64,000 nt of DNA from JANXMY01 sp965246745 (GTDB lineage Bacteria; Armatimonadota; Armatimonadia; Armatimonadales; Capsulimonadaceae). A model generated the notes under the pieces. That model was given only the letters and a program-made list of their open reading frames with translations, was not told the DNA's origin and did no database searches. The DNA lies in the NCBI GenBank assembly GCA_965246745.1, contig OZ251980.1, positions 1 to 64,000 on the forward strand, in the 5' to 3' direction. A program made the translations under genes and the position numbers. Shown in pieces: positions 7,955-16,021 of this stretch. Numbering within the stretch: position 1 is the stretch's first letter; each line of letters begins with the position of its first letter.

Positions 7955-7983
7955 TTGACAGAGGGTTTCATCGCGGCTATACT
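7955..7983 (+). promoter_or_regulatory. Consensus sigma-A promoter of the 3D-domain gene
   Basis: TTGACA (7955-7960), 17-base spacer, TATACT (7978-7983). The predicted 5' leader is about 108 bases (7990-8098) and includes a GCCGG...CCGGC hairpin around 8010-8036, but matches no riboswitch consensus I could recognise. With the recA promoter, this accounts for the gene-free stretch 7789-8098. Confidence 0.8.
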
Positions 7984-8098
7984 ATCCCGGCCCCGAAAAC
8001 TGACGCAGCCGGCTTGCCCCTAAAGGCGCACCGGCACGGCGCACGAGAAATTGTTCTTTGCTGCTCTCGCGCGTTCACTCACTGTAGGAGGAGACCAT

Positions 8099-9037
8099 TT
8101 GCTTACCACGAAAACGGCCCGCACGTTCGGCTACCTGTCCGTCGCTTCGGTATTTTCCGCGACGGCCCTGATTGCCCCCTTCGCCGCCGTCGCCGCCCAG
8201 GACAAAGCTGTCCTTGCGCCGACCCCGGCGGCATCCGCCTTCGGTCCCGTCACCCCGGCGCTGATGCCGGACCCGTCGGTCGGGACAATTCCGCAGCCGC
8301 CCGCCGTCCTCATTTGGGACGGCAGCCGGGCCGCCCGCGTTTTTCCCACCACCGCCGCCACGGTCGGCGAAGCGCTGCAAACGGCCGGCATTGCGCTCGG
8401 CCCCGACGACAAAATCACGCCCGCGCCGGCGACGGCAATCAAGCCAGAGATGAAGATTGTGATCCGCCGGGTCCGGGTAGAGACGCAAAACGAAACGCAC
8501 CCGATTCCCTTTCGAACCGTGTTCAAGATGAGCCGCGACGTTGCGCCGGGCCGGATCGAGATCGGCAAGCGCGGCGTTCCCGGCGTTTTGACGAAAACCT
8601 ACGCCGCCCGGTTCGTCAATGAGGCTTTGAAGTCCCGCACGCTGATTGCCAGCCGGGTCACGGCCCCGCCGGTGACGCAGGAAACACTGGCCGGTATCCG
8701 GGTGCACGAAGCCCGCGCCCTGCCGTCGCGCTCCGGCTCGTACCAGCGGATGCAGTGCTTCCACATGATCGCCACCGGCTACTCGCCCTACGAAGGCAGC
8801 AGCGAGGGCCTCTGCGCCAACGGCATGCGGGCCGGCTACGGAGTTGTCGCCGTGGACCCGCGATTGATCCCGCTCGGCTCGAAGCTCTACATTGAAGGTT
8901 ACGGCTATGCGCTGGCCGGCGACACCGGCGGTGCGATTAAAGGCCATCGAATAGACCTCGGCCACACGACTTACCGGGAAGCGTCGGATGTCGGCCGCCG
9001 TTCGGTGACGGTCTGGCTGCTGTCGCCGTCTCGTTAG
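8099..9037 (+). CDS. Exported cell-wall protein: DUF348-like, G5 and 3D domains
   Basis: 312 aa. Sec signal peptide (1-33), a DUF348-like ubiquitin-fold region (about 68-120), a G5-like region (about 122-185) and a C-terminal 3D domain (about 221-308) with the aspartates in GDTGGAIKGHRIDL (Asp275, Asp286). The architecture resembles YabE/Rpf-type peptidoglycan hydrolases; 3D domains act as lytic transglycosylases. TTG 8099 is chosen because AGGAGGA is about 6 bases upstream and the signal peptide begins there. It is divergent from recA with its own strong promoter. Confidence 0.85.
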   Translation: MLTTKTARTFGYLSVASVFSATALIAPFAAVAAQDKAVLAPTPAASAFGPVTPALMPDPSVGTIPQPPAVLIWDGSRAARVFPTTAATVGEALQTAGIALGPDDKITPAPATAIKPEMKIVIRRVRVETQNETHPIPFRTVFKMSRDVAPGRIEIGKRGVPGVLTKTYAARFVNEALKSRTLIASRVTAPPVTQETLAGIRVHEARALPSRSGSYQRMQCFHMIATGYSPYEGSSEGLCANGMRAGYGVVAVDPRLIPLGSKLYIEGYGYALAGDTGGAIKGHRIDLGHTTYREASDVGRRSVTVWLLSPSR

Positions 9038-9049
9038 AACAAACCACTT

Positions 9050-10108
9050 ATGCGCCAGGGCATCATCAACCAGTACCGGGCGTTTCTGCCGGTGTCGCCT
9101 CAGACGCCGGTGGTGACGCTGTTTGAGGGCGACACGCCGCTGATCCCCGCGCCGCGCTTGTCGGCGGCGATCACGCCGGGTCTCACGCTGCTCCTGAAGT
9201 TCGAGGGCATGAACCCGACGGGATCGTTTAAAGACCGGGGCATGACGATGGCCGTCACCAAAGCCGTGGAAGACGGCGCACGGGCGATCATGTGCGCGTC
9301 CACCGGCAACACCAGCGCGGCGGCGGCGGCCTACGCCGCCCGCGCCGGCCTTTCCTGCGTCGTGCTGCTCCCGAACACCGATGTCGCGCTCGGCAAGCTC
9401 TCGCAGGCGCTGATCCACGGCGCAAACGTACTGGCGATTGAAGGGACGTTTGACGATGCCCTGCGCCTGACCCGCGAAATCTGCAATTTGTATCCGATCA
9501 CGCTGGTCAACCATATCAACCCCAATCGCATCGAGGGCCAGAAGACCGGCGCGTTTGAAGTGTGCGACGCGCTCGGCGACGCCCCCGATTTTCATGCGCT
9601 GCCGGTCGGCAATGCCGGCAACATCACGGCGTACTGGAAGGGCTACAAAGAATACCGAGCCGCCGGCAAGTCCCAAACGCTTCCTAAAATGCTCGGCTTT
9701 CAAGCCGCCGGGGCCGCGCCGATTGTGGACGGCGCTCCCGTGCTGAAGCCGCACACCATCGCGACTGCTATTCGCATCGGCAACCCGGCGTCGTGGCAGC
9801 ACGCCCTCGCCGCCCGCGACGAATCGGGCGGCGTGATTGATAAAGTTACCGACGAGGAGATTTTGGACGCCTACCGCCTGCTGCCCGCGCTGGAAGGCGT
9901 CTTCACCGAGCCGGCCTGCGCCGCGCCGGTCGCGGGCCTGAAAAAGCTCTACGACGCCGGGTACTTCCGGGACTGCGACGGGGCGACAGTCGCCGTGACT
10001 TTGACCGGGCATGGCCTCAAAGACCCCGACCGGGCGGTCAAGACCATTCCGCACCCGCCGACCGTTCCCGCCGACCTTGACGCCGTGGTTCGCGCTCTGG
10101 GGTTCTAA
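9050..10108 (+). CDS. thrC: Threonine synthase
   Basis: 352 aa fold-type II PLP enzyme. The PLP lysine is Lys61 in PTGSFKDRGM and the phosphate-binding glycine-rich loop is seen in VGNAGNITAYW. It converts O-phosphohomoserine to threonine. The length and sequence fit the shorter bacterial threonine synthase type. The start is 12 bases after the 3D-domain gene stop; no good Shine-Dalgarno is visible. The signal peptidase gene begins 3 bases after its stop, implying co-transcription. Confidence 0.9.
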   Translation: MRQGIINQYRAFLPVSPQTPVVTLFEGDTPLIPAPRLSAAITPGLTLLLKFEGMNPTGSFKDRGMTMAVTKAVEDGARAIMCASTGNTSAAAAAYAARAGLSCVVLLPNTDVALGKLSQALIHGANVLAIEGTFDDALRLTREICNLYPITLVNHINPNRIEGQKTGAFEVCDALGDAPDFHALPVGNAGNITAYWKGYKEYRAAGKSQTLPKMLGFQAAGAAPIVDGAPVLKPHTIATAIRIGNPASWQHALAARDESGGVIDKVTDEEILDAYRLLPALEGVFTEPACAAPVAGLKKLYDAGYFRDCDGATVAVTLTGHGLKDPDRAVKTIPHPPTVPADLDAVVRALGF

Positions 10109-10111
10109 GCC

Positions 10112-10588
10112 ATGCGCCTTCGCAAGCAGACGTTCTGGGCGCTCGGCCTGCTTTTGCTGCTGGCCTTGACGCTGCGCTTCAATGTCAGGCAGGGCCGCGT
10201 TTCCGGCCCTTCCATGTCCCCGACCTACGAAGACGGCAACACGGTTTTGGTCTGGACCTCGGTTCCCCGAACTTTGCTAAAGCCCGGCACCGTGATTATT
10301 TTCCGCGACATCAACGGCGACGAGCTGATCAAGCGCATTGCTTATGTCGGCCCGCAGTATGCCCGCGCCGCGCCGAACGCCGATTGGGCGCTGATCAACG
10401 GCGGCCGAAAAATCCCGCTGCCGCTGCTGTTCGGCGATTATTACGCCCGCGTCGCCGACGGCCGCACGCCTGTCCCCGCCCCCGGCCGCGATATTTACGT
10501 TCTCGGCGACAATCTCCCCGAGTCCGATGACAGCCGCCGGATCGGGCCGATCTCCATGAAGCAGATTTTGGGAAAGGTCGTGCCCTGA
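10112..10588 (+). CDS. lepB: Signal peptidase I
   Basis: 158 aa. One N-terminal membrane anchor (about 8-21), catalytic Ser34 in GPSMSPTYEDG, catalytic Lys74 in ELIKRIAYVG, and the GDNLPESDDSR box near the C-terminus. It cleaves Sec signal peptides on the outer face of the inner membrane. It is at the short end for the family, keeping only the catalytic core. It is separated from thrC by 3 bases. Confidence 0.9.
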   Translation: MRLRKQTFWALGLLLLLALTLRFNVRQGRVSGPSMSPTYEDGNTVLVWTSVPRTLLKPGTVIIFRDINGDELIKRIAYVGPQYARAAPNADWALINGGRKIPLPLLFGDYYARVADGRTPVPAPGRDIYVLGDNLPESDDSRRIGPISMKQILGKVVP

Positions 10589-10599
10589 GCATGGACCGC

Positions 10600-10619
10600 C
10601 CCCGGATTTCAATCCGGGG
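10600..10619. terminator. Hairpin between lepB and purC
   Basis: CCCCGGATT (10600-10608) pairs perfectly with AATCCGGGG (10611-10619) around 2 bases. No T-run follows, so it may be a weak terminator or RNA-end stabiliser separating lepB from the purC promoter. Confidence 0.5.
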
Positions 10620-10647
10620 CATCCTGCTTCCCGGCACCCGCAGCGGG

Positions 10648-10653
10648 TATAAT
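10648..10653 (+). promoter_or_regulatory. purC -10 element, predicting a leaderless mRNA
   Basis: A perfect TATAAT ends 6 bases before the purC ATG, so the expected +1 coincides with the A of ATG. The -35 region is weak (TGCTTC area). There is no Shine-Dalgarno between the two. Confidence 0.55.
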
Positions 10654-10659
10654 CTCCCC

Positions 10660-11646
10660 ATGAGCCAAGCTGCCACTTCAAGCCAATTCGTAAATCCGAG
10701 CCAAGCCGCCGTCCCGCCGGCCCTGCTGACCACCGACATCCCCGGCCTGCCGCGTTTTATTCAAGGCAAAGTCCGCGATGTGTACGACCTCGGCGATGCC
10801 TTGCTCGTCGTCGCCACTGACCGGCTTTCGGCGTTTGACGTGATCCTGCCGACCGGCATTCCCGGCAAAGGCCGGGTGCTGACCGCCCTGTCCGAGTTCT
10901 GGTTCCGGCAGACCGCGCACCTTGTCCCAAACCATTTTATCTCCAGCGACATGGACGTGATCGGCGAGCGCCTCCATTCGGCGGGCGTCGCCGTCACGCC
11001 CGCGCTGATAACCATGCTGCAAGGCCGCACCCAGCTTGTCCGCAAGTGCGCCGCCCTGCCGCTGGAATGCGTCGTGCGCGGCTACCTCGACGGCTCGGCG
11101 TGGCGCGACTACCAAACCTTGTTCGGCCACGGCGGCGAAGTGGTTCTGTACGGCCTGCCCGTCCCGGTCGGTCTGCGCCAGGGCGAGAAGCTGCCGTCGC
11201 CCTTGTTTACCCCTGCCGCCAAAAACCACACCGGCCACGATGTCAATGTCACGTTTGCCGAGGCAGCCGAGAGTGTCGGCGCGGAGACCGCCGCCCGGCT
11301 GTCCGAGATCAGCATCTCTTTGTACGCGTTCGCCCGCGATTATGCCGCCGAACACGGCATTCTCATCGCGGACACCAAGTTCGAGTTCGGCACACTGAAT
11401 GGCGAGATTATTCTGATTGACGAAGCCCTAACCCCCGACTCGTCGCGCTTCTGGGAAGCGTCCGCGCATAAGCCCGGCCGGGCGCAGGCATCGTTCGACA
11501 AGCAGTTCGTCCGCGACTATTTGGAAACGCTGGATTGGGACAAAACGTCGCCCGGCCCGGCGCTGCCCGCCGAAATCGCCGAAAAAACCGCCGCCAAGTA
11601 CTTTGAGGCTTACCGGCGGCTGACGGGAGAAGAATTGCCGCAATGA
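10660..11646 (+). CDS. purC: SAICAR synthase
   Basis: 328 aa. The N-terminal GKVRDVYDLGD, the DRLSAFDVILP motif and the central ECVVRGYLDGSAW segment are hallmarks of phosphoribosylaminoimidazole-succinocarboxamide synthase (purine step 7). The length matches the longer, yeast-like form. ATG 10660 is preferred over an upstream in-frame ATG at 10591 because that extension would cover the hairpin and the TATAAT element and lacks homology. Its stop overlaps the next gene's ATG (ATGA). Confidence 0.93.
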   Translation: MSQAATSSQFVNPSQAAVPPALLTTDIPGLPRFIQGKVRDVYDLGDALLVVATDRLSAFDVILPTGIPGKGRVLTALSEFWFRQTAHLVPNHFISSDMDVIGERLHSAGVAVTPALITMLQGRTQLVRKCAALPLECVVRGYLDGSAWRDYQTLFGHGGEVVLYGLPVPVGLRQGEKLPSPLFTPAAKNHTGHDVNVTFAEAAESVGAETAARLSEISISLYAFARDYAAEHGILIADTKFEFGTLNGEIILIDEALTPDSSRFWEASAHKPGRAQASFDKQFVRDYLETLDWDKTSPGPALPAEIAEKTAAKYFEAYRRLTGEELPQ

Positions 11647-12209
11647 GCATGGACCAGCAGCCGGGGCCAAACACACAAAGACTAACGCTCAGTGAAAGCC
11701 GAAACGCTCTCATTGTGCCGCTTGGATTGACCCTTGTGTTTTTTGCTCTGGGTTATGCTGGATTGACTTCCGGGCATCGAGTCCAGGGAGGCGTGTTCCT
11801 CTTATTTGCGCTTGCTCGACTGACAAGTAATTTCGCTTTATGGAAGCGTTACCGTCAGGTCAAGCGGGGTGATCCAATCTATGTGGATGTGCCGTTGCCA
11901 TCTACCGTTCCGCCTCCGTTGCCGCAGGCTGTTTCGGCAATGTTCGTCTCAATTCTGACTTGTCTTGTTGGGTTGTGCAGTCTGTTAGTTATCACAAGTG
12001 CCCTCAGTTCTCATAATCATCTGACAGATTGGGTGATTGCAGGATTGCTACTCATAATGTTGTGGGGAATTGACGGTTACTGCTGGTATCGTGTCTTTAC
12101 AGATAAGCATTCCGTTAAGCCCATGACCATTCAAGAGCAGACCGAAGGCGTCTTGCCGCTGCTGACAAACACCACGCGGGCAACGACTAATCAGGAAAAA
12201 ACGCAATGA
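11643..12209 (+). CDS. Four-helix membrane protein of unknown function
   Basis: 188 aa with four hydrophobic segments (about 22-42, 48-66, 98-118, 128-150) and hydrophilic ends. It starts in a 4-base ATGA overlap with purC, so translation is probably coupled. G+C content is visibly lower than in flanking genes. Its fourth segment and tail (GYCWYRVFTDKHSVK) reappear in degraded form 150 bases downstream, pointing to a past tandem duplication. No known family recognised. Confidence 0.65.
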   Translation: MSMDQQPGPNTQRLTLSESRNALIVPLGLTLVFFALGYAGLTSGHRVQGGVFLLFALARLTSNFALWKRYRQVKRGDPIYVDVPLPSTVPPPLPQAVSAMFVSILTCLVGLCSLLVITSALSSHNHLTDWVIAGLLLIMLWGIDGYCWYRVFTDKHSVKPMTIQEQTEGVLPLLTNTTRATTNQEKTQ

Positions 12210-12352
12210 GCGACCATGATACAATTCAGCGCGACAAACCCGAAGGAGTTTCCCTCGACACGGCCCCTCTGCGGGCAATGTTTGAGAAACTCAAAGCGGA
12301 GACGCAGAACTTTGATGCGCTGGCGGAAAAGTCACTGTCGGGTCGGTCTTGA
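12206..12352 (+). CDS. Small coupled ORF, 48 aa
   Basis: Starts in an ATGA overlap with the preceding gene and encodes a hydrophilic 48-residue peptide beginning MSDHDTIQRDKPEG. It may be the surviving 5' part of a duplicated gene whose 3' part is at 12331-12474 in another frame. Two short stretches (D-DTIQ and LR-MFE--K) resemble the ParD-like protein at 13316, possibly by chance. Confidence 0.35.
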   Translation: MSDHDTIQRDKPEGVSLDTAPLRAMFEKLKAETQNFDALAEKSLSGRS

Positions 12353-12474
12353 CGTTTATCGGTTACTGCTGGTATCGCGTTTTCACTGAGAAGCCGGTCG
12401 TGAGATCCGAAGTGTATCAAGAGCCGCTGGAAGAAGTCTGGCTTCCTGCTCCGACCCATCCGGGCAAGAGTTGA
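12331..12474 (+). pseudogene. Decayed C-terminal copy of the four-helix membrane protein
   Basis: In a frame with no start, the stretch reads VTVGSVLTFIGYCWYRVFTEKPVV and continues to a stop at 12474. GYCWYRVFTEKPVV matches GYCWYRVFTDKHSV of the intact gene at 11643. The N-terminal three helices are missing, so this is a remnant of a tandem duplicate. Confidence 0.6.
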
Positions 12475-12494
12475 CTCGATAAAGGAAAAAGCGG

Positions 12495-13247
12495 ATGACA
12501 CTGACCGATTTAATTACCGAGCATGGCGCGGCGTCCTGGGATAAGCAGATGTGTTTGATGGAGGTCATCGGCGAGAAAGCCTGGAGCCTGGATGTCAAGC
12601 GCGGCCTGCTGACCTTTGGGGGGACCGACACGTTCCCGGTGCAGCTTCTCGGCAGCGAGGCCGAGGCCGCCGGAACCTGGCTTTGGGCGTGGGCAAACGA
12701 CGCAAGCAATCTGCCGCCCGCGCTGACAGCCGCTTCCCGCCAAATGCAGGAGGTCGGGCGGCAGCAGGAGATCGCTGCGCTGTACGATCCCGAAGTCAGT
12801 TTGGAGACTGCCGGCGGGCATCTGCTCAGCATGATCGCGTCGGGCGTTTGCGGGGCCGACGCCTACTACCGGGGGCCGTATGACGGCGGGGCGGCCTTTA
12901 TGCTGCTGACCGCGCCGGAAGTCAAAGCGCACGCCGACCTGTCCGTCACAGCATTCATTCGCATTTTCACCAAGTTCATCAGCGCGTTCGACTGCTCGCA
13001 CCGGCCTGCGCTGGAAGCCTACGCACGGTACAAAACTTATTTGTGCGCCCCGCAGGCCGACGGCACGCTGCTTTGCACTTCCCCTTCCGGCGCGTCGCTG
13101 ACGGCGGCATTCGACAACTTGGGCCGGCTCACGAAGTTTTCGGCGACGCTGACGGCGGAAAGTATCAAGGAAGCGCCGCCCGTGCCGGCGATGCCTGTAC
13201 CGCAGGCACAGGCCCCGAAAAAGCCGTGGTGGAAGTTTGGGAGCTGA
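12495..13247 (+). CDS. DUF6882-like protein of unknown function
   Basis: 250 aa, soluble, no signal peptide. The conserved-looking core (LLGSEAEAAGTWLWAWAN and later Leu/Ala-rich helices) resembles proteins I know as DUF6882; the family name is a moderate-confidence recollection. The C-terminal tail is Pro-rich and ends in KKPWWKFGS, a short aromatic/basic end. AAAGGA lies 9 bases upstream of ATG 12495. It is followed by the parDE promoter. Confidence 0.6.
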   Translation: MTLTDLITEHGAASWDKQMCLMEVIGEKAWSLDVKRGLLTFGGTDTFPVQLLGSEAEAAGTWLWAWANDASNLPPALTAASRQMQEVGRQQEIAALYDPEVSLETAGGHLLSMIASGVCGADAYYRGPYDGGAAFMLLTAPEVKAHADLSVTAFIRIFTKFISAFDCSHRPALEAYARYKTYLCAPQADGTLLCTSPSGASLTAAFDNLGRLTKFSATLTAESIKEAPPVPAMPVPQAQAPKKPWWKFGS

Positions 13248-13259
13248 AAATAGCAAAGA

Positions 13260-13288
13260 TTGACACAAATTGTTATCGCGGGTAGACT
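13260..13288 (+). promoter_or_regulatory. Promoter of the parDE operon
   Basis: TTGACA (13260-13265), 17-base spacer, TAGACT (13283-13288), then a short leader with GGAGG before ATG 13316. Confidence 0.7.
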
Positions 13289-13315
13289 GACGGCACTATG
13301 ATTGGAGGCTAAACT

Positions 13316-13609
13316 ATGAACGTGTCCTTGACCCCGGAGCTTGAAAACTTGGTGCAGCAGAAAGTCCAAAGCGGGCTGTATACGTCGGCCAGCGAAGTTG
13401 TCCGCGAAGCCTTGCGCCTCCTGAACGACCGCGACACCATCCAAGCGCAGCGGCTGGCGGAGCTGAAGCGCGAAATCAAAATCGGTTTAGATCAGCTTGA
13501 TCGGGGCGAGGTGACTCATCACGACAGTGACTCTTTGCGGACGATGTTTGAGAATATCAAGCAGGAAGGGCGCAAGAGCTTGTTGCGGTCACAGCAGGAA
13601 ACCGCATGA
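13316..13609 (+). CDS. parD: ParD-family antitoxin (ribbon-helix-helix)
   Basis: 97 aa. The N-terminal RHH fold (MNVSLTPELENLVQQKVQSG, then YTSASEVVREALRLL) is the classical ParD/CopG-type DNA-binding domain; the C-terminal tail would wrap the toxin. GGAGG sits 9 bases before ATG. It overlaps parE by ATGA. It likely autorepresses the promoter at 13260-13288 together with the toxin. Confidence 0.85.
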   Translation: MNVSLTPELENLVQQKVQSGLYTSASEVVREALRLLNDRDTIQAQRLAELKREIKIGLDQLDRGEVTHHDSDSLRTMFENIKQEGRKSLLRSQQETA

Positions 13610-13902
13610 GCAGCTATCACTTAACCCATAGGGTTCCCGACGACCTCGCGGAAGTTTGGCAGCATATCGCCGAGGATGATCCTGAAGCGGCAGACCGTGT
13701 GAACAACGCGATTTTCGAGGCGTTTGAGAAGATCGCTGAGTGGCCCGGCATGGGCCATCGGCGGCCCGATTTGAACGACGACAGCCTGCGGGTCTGGCCG
13801 GTCTTCAGCTACTTGATTATCTACCGCTTCAAGGCGGAGCCGGTCGAGATTGTCCGCGTGGTCAGCGGCTACCGCGACATGGCGGCGCTTTTGATGCAGT
13901 AG
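13606..13902 (+). CDS. parE: ParE-family toxin
   Basis: 98 aa. The sequence has the RelE/ParE plan: an N-terminal helical hairpin (DDLAEVWQHIAEDDPEAADR), the motif FEKIAEWPGMGHRRPD, and a C-terminal beta sheet (VFSYLIIYRFK, VEIVRVVSGYRD). ParE proteins inhibit DNA gyrase; target here is unproven. Start is in a 4-base overlap with parD, the normal type II toxin-antitoxin layout. Confidence 0.85.
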   Translation: MSSYHLTHRVPDDLAEVWQHIAEDDPEAADRVNNAIFEAFEKIAEWPGMGHRRPDLNDDSLRVWPVFSYLIIYRFKAEPVEIVRVVSGYRDMAALLMQ

Positions 13903-13921
13903 AAGGCAGAGCAATCCCTCC

Positions 13922-15106
13922 ATGAAATATATTATGCTGATTCCCGACGGCATGGCCGACCTGCCGATGGACGCGCTGGGCGGGCAGACGCCGATGATGG
14001 CGGCGGAGACGCCGAACTTTGACGCTTTGGCGGAGCGCTCGCTGGTCGGGAGCGTGCTCACCGTGCCGCCGGGGATGTATCCGGGGTCGGATGTCGCCAA
14101 CATGGATTTGCTGGGGTACGACCCTCGGAAGTATTACACCGGGCGCGGGCCGATTGAAGCGGTCGCGATGGGCGTCCCGCTGGACACCGGCGATGTGGCG
14201 TTTCGCTGCTCGCTGGTGGCGACCGATGGGACGACGATGCTGGATCATTCGTCGGGGCATATCTCGACCGAAGAGTCGCGGCCGCTGATTGCGCTGCTGG
14301 ACCAAAAGCTCGGCACGGACACGCGCAAGTTTTTCCCCGGCGTGCAGTACCGGCATATTCTGGCGGAAAAAGCCGGCTCGGTGGATTTGCAGACGACCCC
14401 GCCGCATGATTTTGTCGGCAAGCCGCTGGCGAATTACTGGCCCGAAGGCGCGGGGGCGGAGCGGCTCAAACAGCTTATGTTTGACTCGCTGGAGATTCTC
14501 GACTCGCATCCCATCAACATCAAGCGGCGGGAAGACGGCAAAGCGCCGGGGAACATGATCTGGCTTTGGGGGCAGGGCTTTGCGCCGCGCCTGCCGAACT
14601 TTCTGGCGACCTACGGCAAAGTCGGCGGGGTGATCAGCGCCGTGGATGTCGTGCGCGGCCTGGGCCGGGCGACCGGCCTGCGGGTGATTGATGTTCCCGG
14701 CGCGACCGGGTACATTGACACGGATTACAAAGCGAAGGCCAGCTACGCGCTGGCGGCGCTGGACACGATGGACTTTGTGTATATCCATGTGGAAGCGCCC
14801 GACGAATCGGGGCATGAGGGCAATCTGGACCACAAAATGCAGGCGATTGAAGACACCGACAAAAAGCTGCTGGGAACCCTGCGCGACGGCCTGGCGACGC
14901 GCGGCCCGCACCGGCTCTTGATTGTGCCGGATCACAAAACGCCGATTGCGCTGCGGACCCATGAGGAAGGCCCGGTGCCGTTTCTCCTGTACGATTCGGA
15001 AGCGCCGCATGCCGCGTCGCACTTTCCGTTTGATGAGCGGGCGGTCACGGAAGCCAAAACGCAGATTGACGACGGCACGCGGCTTATCCGTATGCTGTTT
15101 GCTTAA
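13922..15106 (+). CDS. apgM: Archaeal-type cofactor-independent phosphoglycerate mutase
   Basis: 394 aa alkaline-phosphatase-superfamily metalloenzyme. MKYIMLIPDGMADLP holds the first metal Asp, and the phospho-acceptor Ser is expected in PGSDVANMDLLGYDP; late metal ligands are in EAPDESGHEG and DHKTP. Known activity is 2-/3-phosphoglycerate interconversion; some homologues serve as homoserine kinases, and thrC lies 4 kb away, so that alternative is open. It starts 19 bases after parE. The last codons (MLFA-stop) are part of an 18-bp tandem duplication. Confidence 0.85.
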   Translation: MKYIMLIPDGMADLPMDALGGQTPMMAAETPNFDALAERSLVGSVLTVPPGMYPGSDVANMDLLGYDPRKYYTGRGPIEAVAMGVPLDTGDVAFRCSLVATDGTTMLDHSSGHISTEESRPLIALLDQKLGTDTRKFFPGVQYRHILAEKAGSVDLQTTPPHDFVGKPLANYWPEGAGAERLKQLMFDSLEILDSHPINIKRREDGKAPGNMIWLWGQGFAPRLPNFLATYGKVGGVISAVDVVRGLGRATGLRVIDVPGATGYIDTDYKAKASYALAALDTMDFVYIHVEAPDESGHEGNLDHKMQAIEDTDKKLLGTLRDGLATRGPHRLLIVPDHKTPIALRTHEEGPVPFLLYDSEAPHAASHFPFDERAVTEAKTQIDDGTRLIRMLFA

Positions 15107-15139
15107 AATATGCTGTTTGCTTAAAATATGCTGTTTGCT
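15091..15139. repeat. 18-bp tandem repeat spanning the apgM stop codon
   Basis: Two perfect 18-base copies (15091-15108, 15109-15126) of TATGCTGTTTGCTTAAAA and a 13-base third copy (15127-15139). The first copy contains the apgM stop codon, so the duplication lies mostly outside the gene. Confidence 0.95.
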
Positions 15140-15155
15140 GAGAAAGAGACTGAGC

Positions 15156-16019
15156 GTGCGGATTTTAGTGACGGGGGCGGCGGGAAAAATCGGGTCGAAA
15201 GTAGTGCCGGAGCTGACGGCGCACGGGCACTGGGTTCGGGCGCTGGACCGCCGCCCGCTGCCGCCGGACGTGCGGGACCGGGCGGAAGCGATCTACGCCG
15301 ACCTGACCGACCCGCTGGCGATGCTGCGGGCCGTGCAGGGCTGCGACGCCGTCGCGCATATCGGGGCGGTTCCCAACCCGCACGCGCTGCCTGCCGACGA
15401 AACGCTGCGCCTGAATGTTCTCGGCACGCAGAATGTGCTGGAAGCGGCCCGCGCCGAAGGGATTGGAAAAGTCGTCGTGACCTCGAGCGTCGGCGCTTTG
15501 GGCTTTTCGTTTCCGACCCATCCCTGCCTGCCCGATTACCTGCCGGTAGACGCCGCGCATCCCCGGCGGCCTCAGGACGTATACGGCCTGTCCAAGCTGA
15601 TGAACGAGGAAAGCGCCGCCGCAATGACCCGGCTGTGCGGCATGACCACGCTTGTGTTCCGCCCGCCCGCCGTGTTTGATTTGGAGATGGCAAAGCAGCG
15701 CGGCTGGCTGCGTCACTTCGCAGAAGAGCGCGGGGACAATTACAGTTCGTCGTTTTGGAGCTATATTGATGTCCACGACCAGGCGGCGGCATACCGCCTG
15801 GCGCTGGAGTCGGACTTAACCGGCCACCACGTGTTCTTCACAATGGCCGACGACCTGGCGGTCACGGCGTCGCTTTCTTCGCTCGCCGAGCGCCATTTCC
15901 CGCAGCGTTTGCCGGACCTGCCGAAGCTGACCGGGCAGACATTTTACGATCTCACGCCCGCCCGCGAGCAGCTCGGCTTCACGGCGCAAAAGACGTGGCG
16001 GGAGATGCTGGGGGAGTAG
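15156..16019 (+). CDS. NAD(P)-dependent epimerase/dehydratase (extended SDR)
   Basis: 287 aa Rossmann protein. The N-terminal nucleotide-binding motif is TGAAGKIG (GxxGxxG), with an SSVGALG Ser region and a YGLSK catalytic Tyr-Lys pair, i.e. an intact extended SDR active site. GTG 15156 is chosen because the Rossmann strand starts immediately (MRILVTGAAG). Substrate is unknown; likely a nucleotide sugar or uronate. It is co-directional with apgM, separated by the tandem repeat, and converges on pckA. Confidence 0.8.
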   Translation: MRILVTGAAGKIGSKVVPELTAHGHWVRALDRRPLPPDVRDRAEAIYADLTDPLAMLRAVQGCDAVAHIGAVPNPHALPADETLRLNVLGTQNVLEAARAEGIGKVVVTSSVGALGFSFPTHPCLPDYLPVDAAHPRRPQDVYGLSKLMNEESAAAMTRLCGMTTLVFRPPAVFDLEMAKQRGWLRHFAEERGDNYSSSFWSYIDVHDQAAAYRLALESDLTGHHVFFTMADDLAVTASLSSLAERHFPQRLPDLPKLTGQTFYDLTPAREQLGFTAQKTWREMLGE

Positions 16020-16021
16020 GA

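Noticed and set aside
7990..8098. c-di-AMP (ydaO) riboswitch before the 3D-domain wall protein gene
   Set aside because: Such genes often have one, but the leader here is short and lacks the conserved core sequence blocks.
8075..10054. A 659-codon open frame on the minus strand opposite the 3D-domain gene and thrC
   Set aside because: It lies wholly antisense to two clearly recognised genes, has Arg/Gly/Ala-rich nonsense composition and no motif; GC-rich DNA produces such frames.
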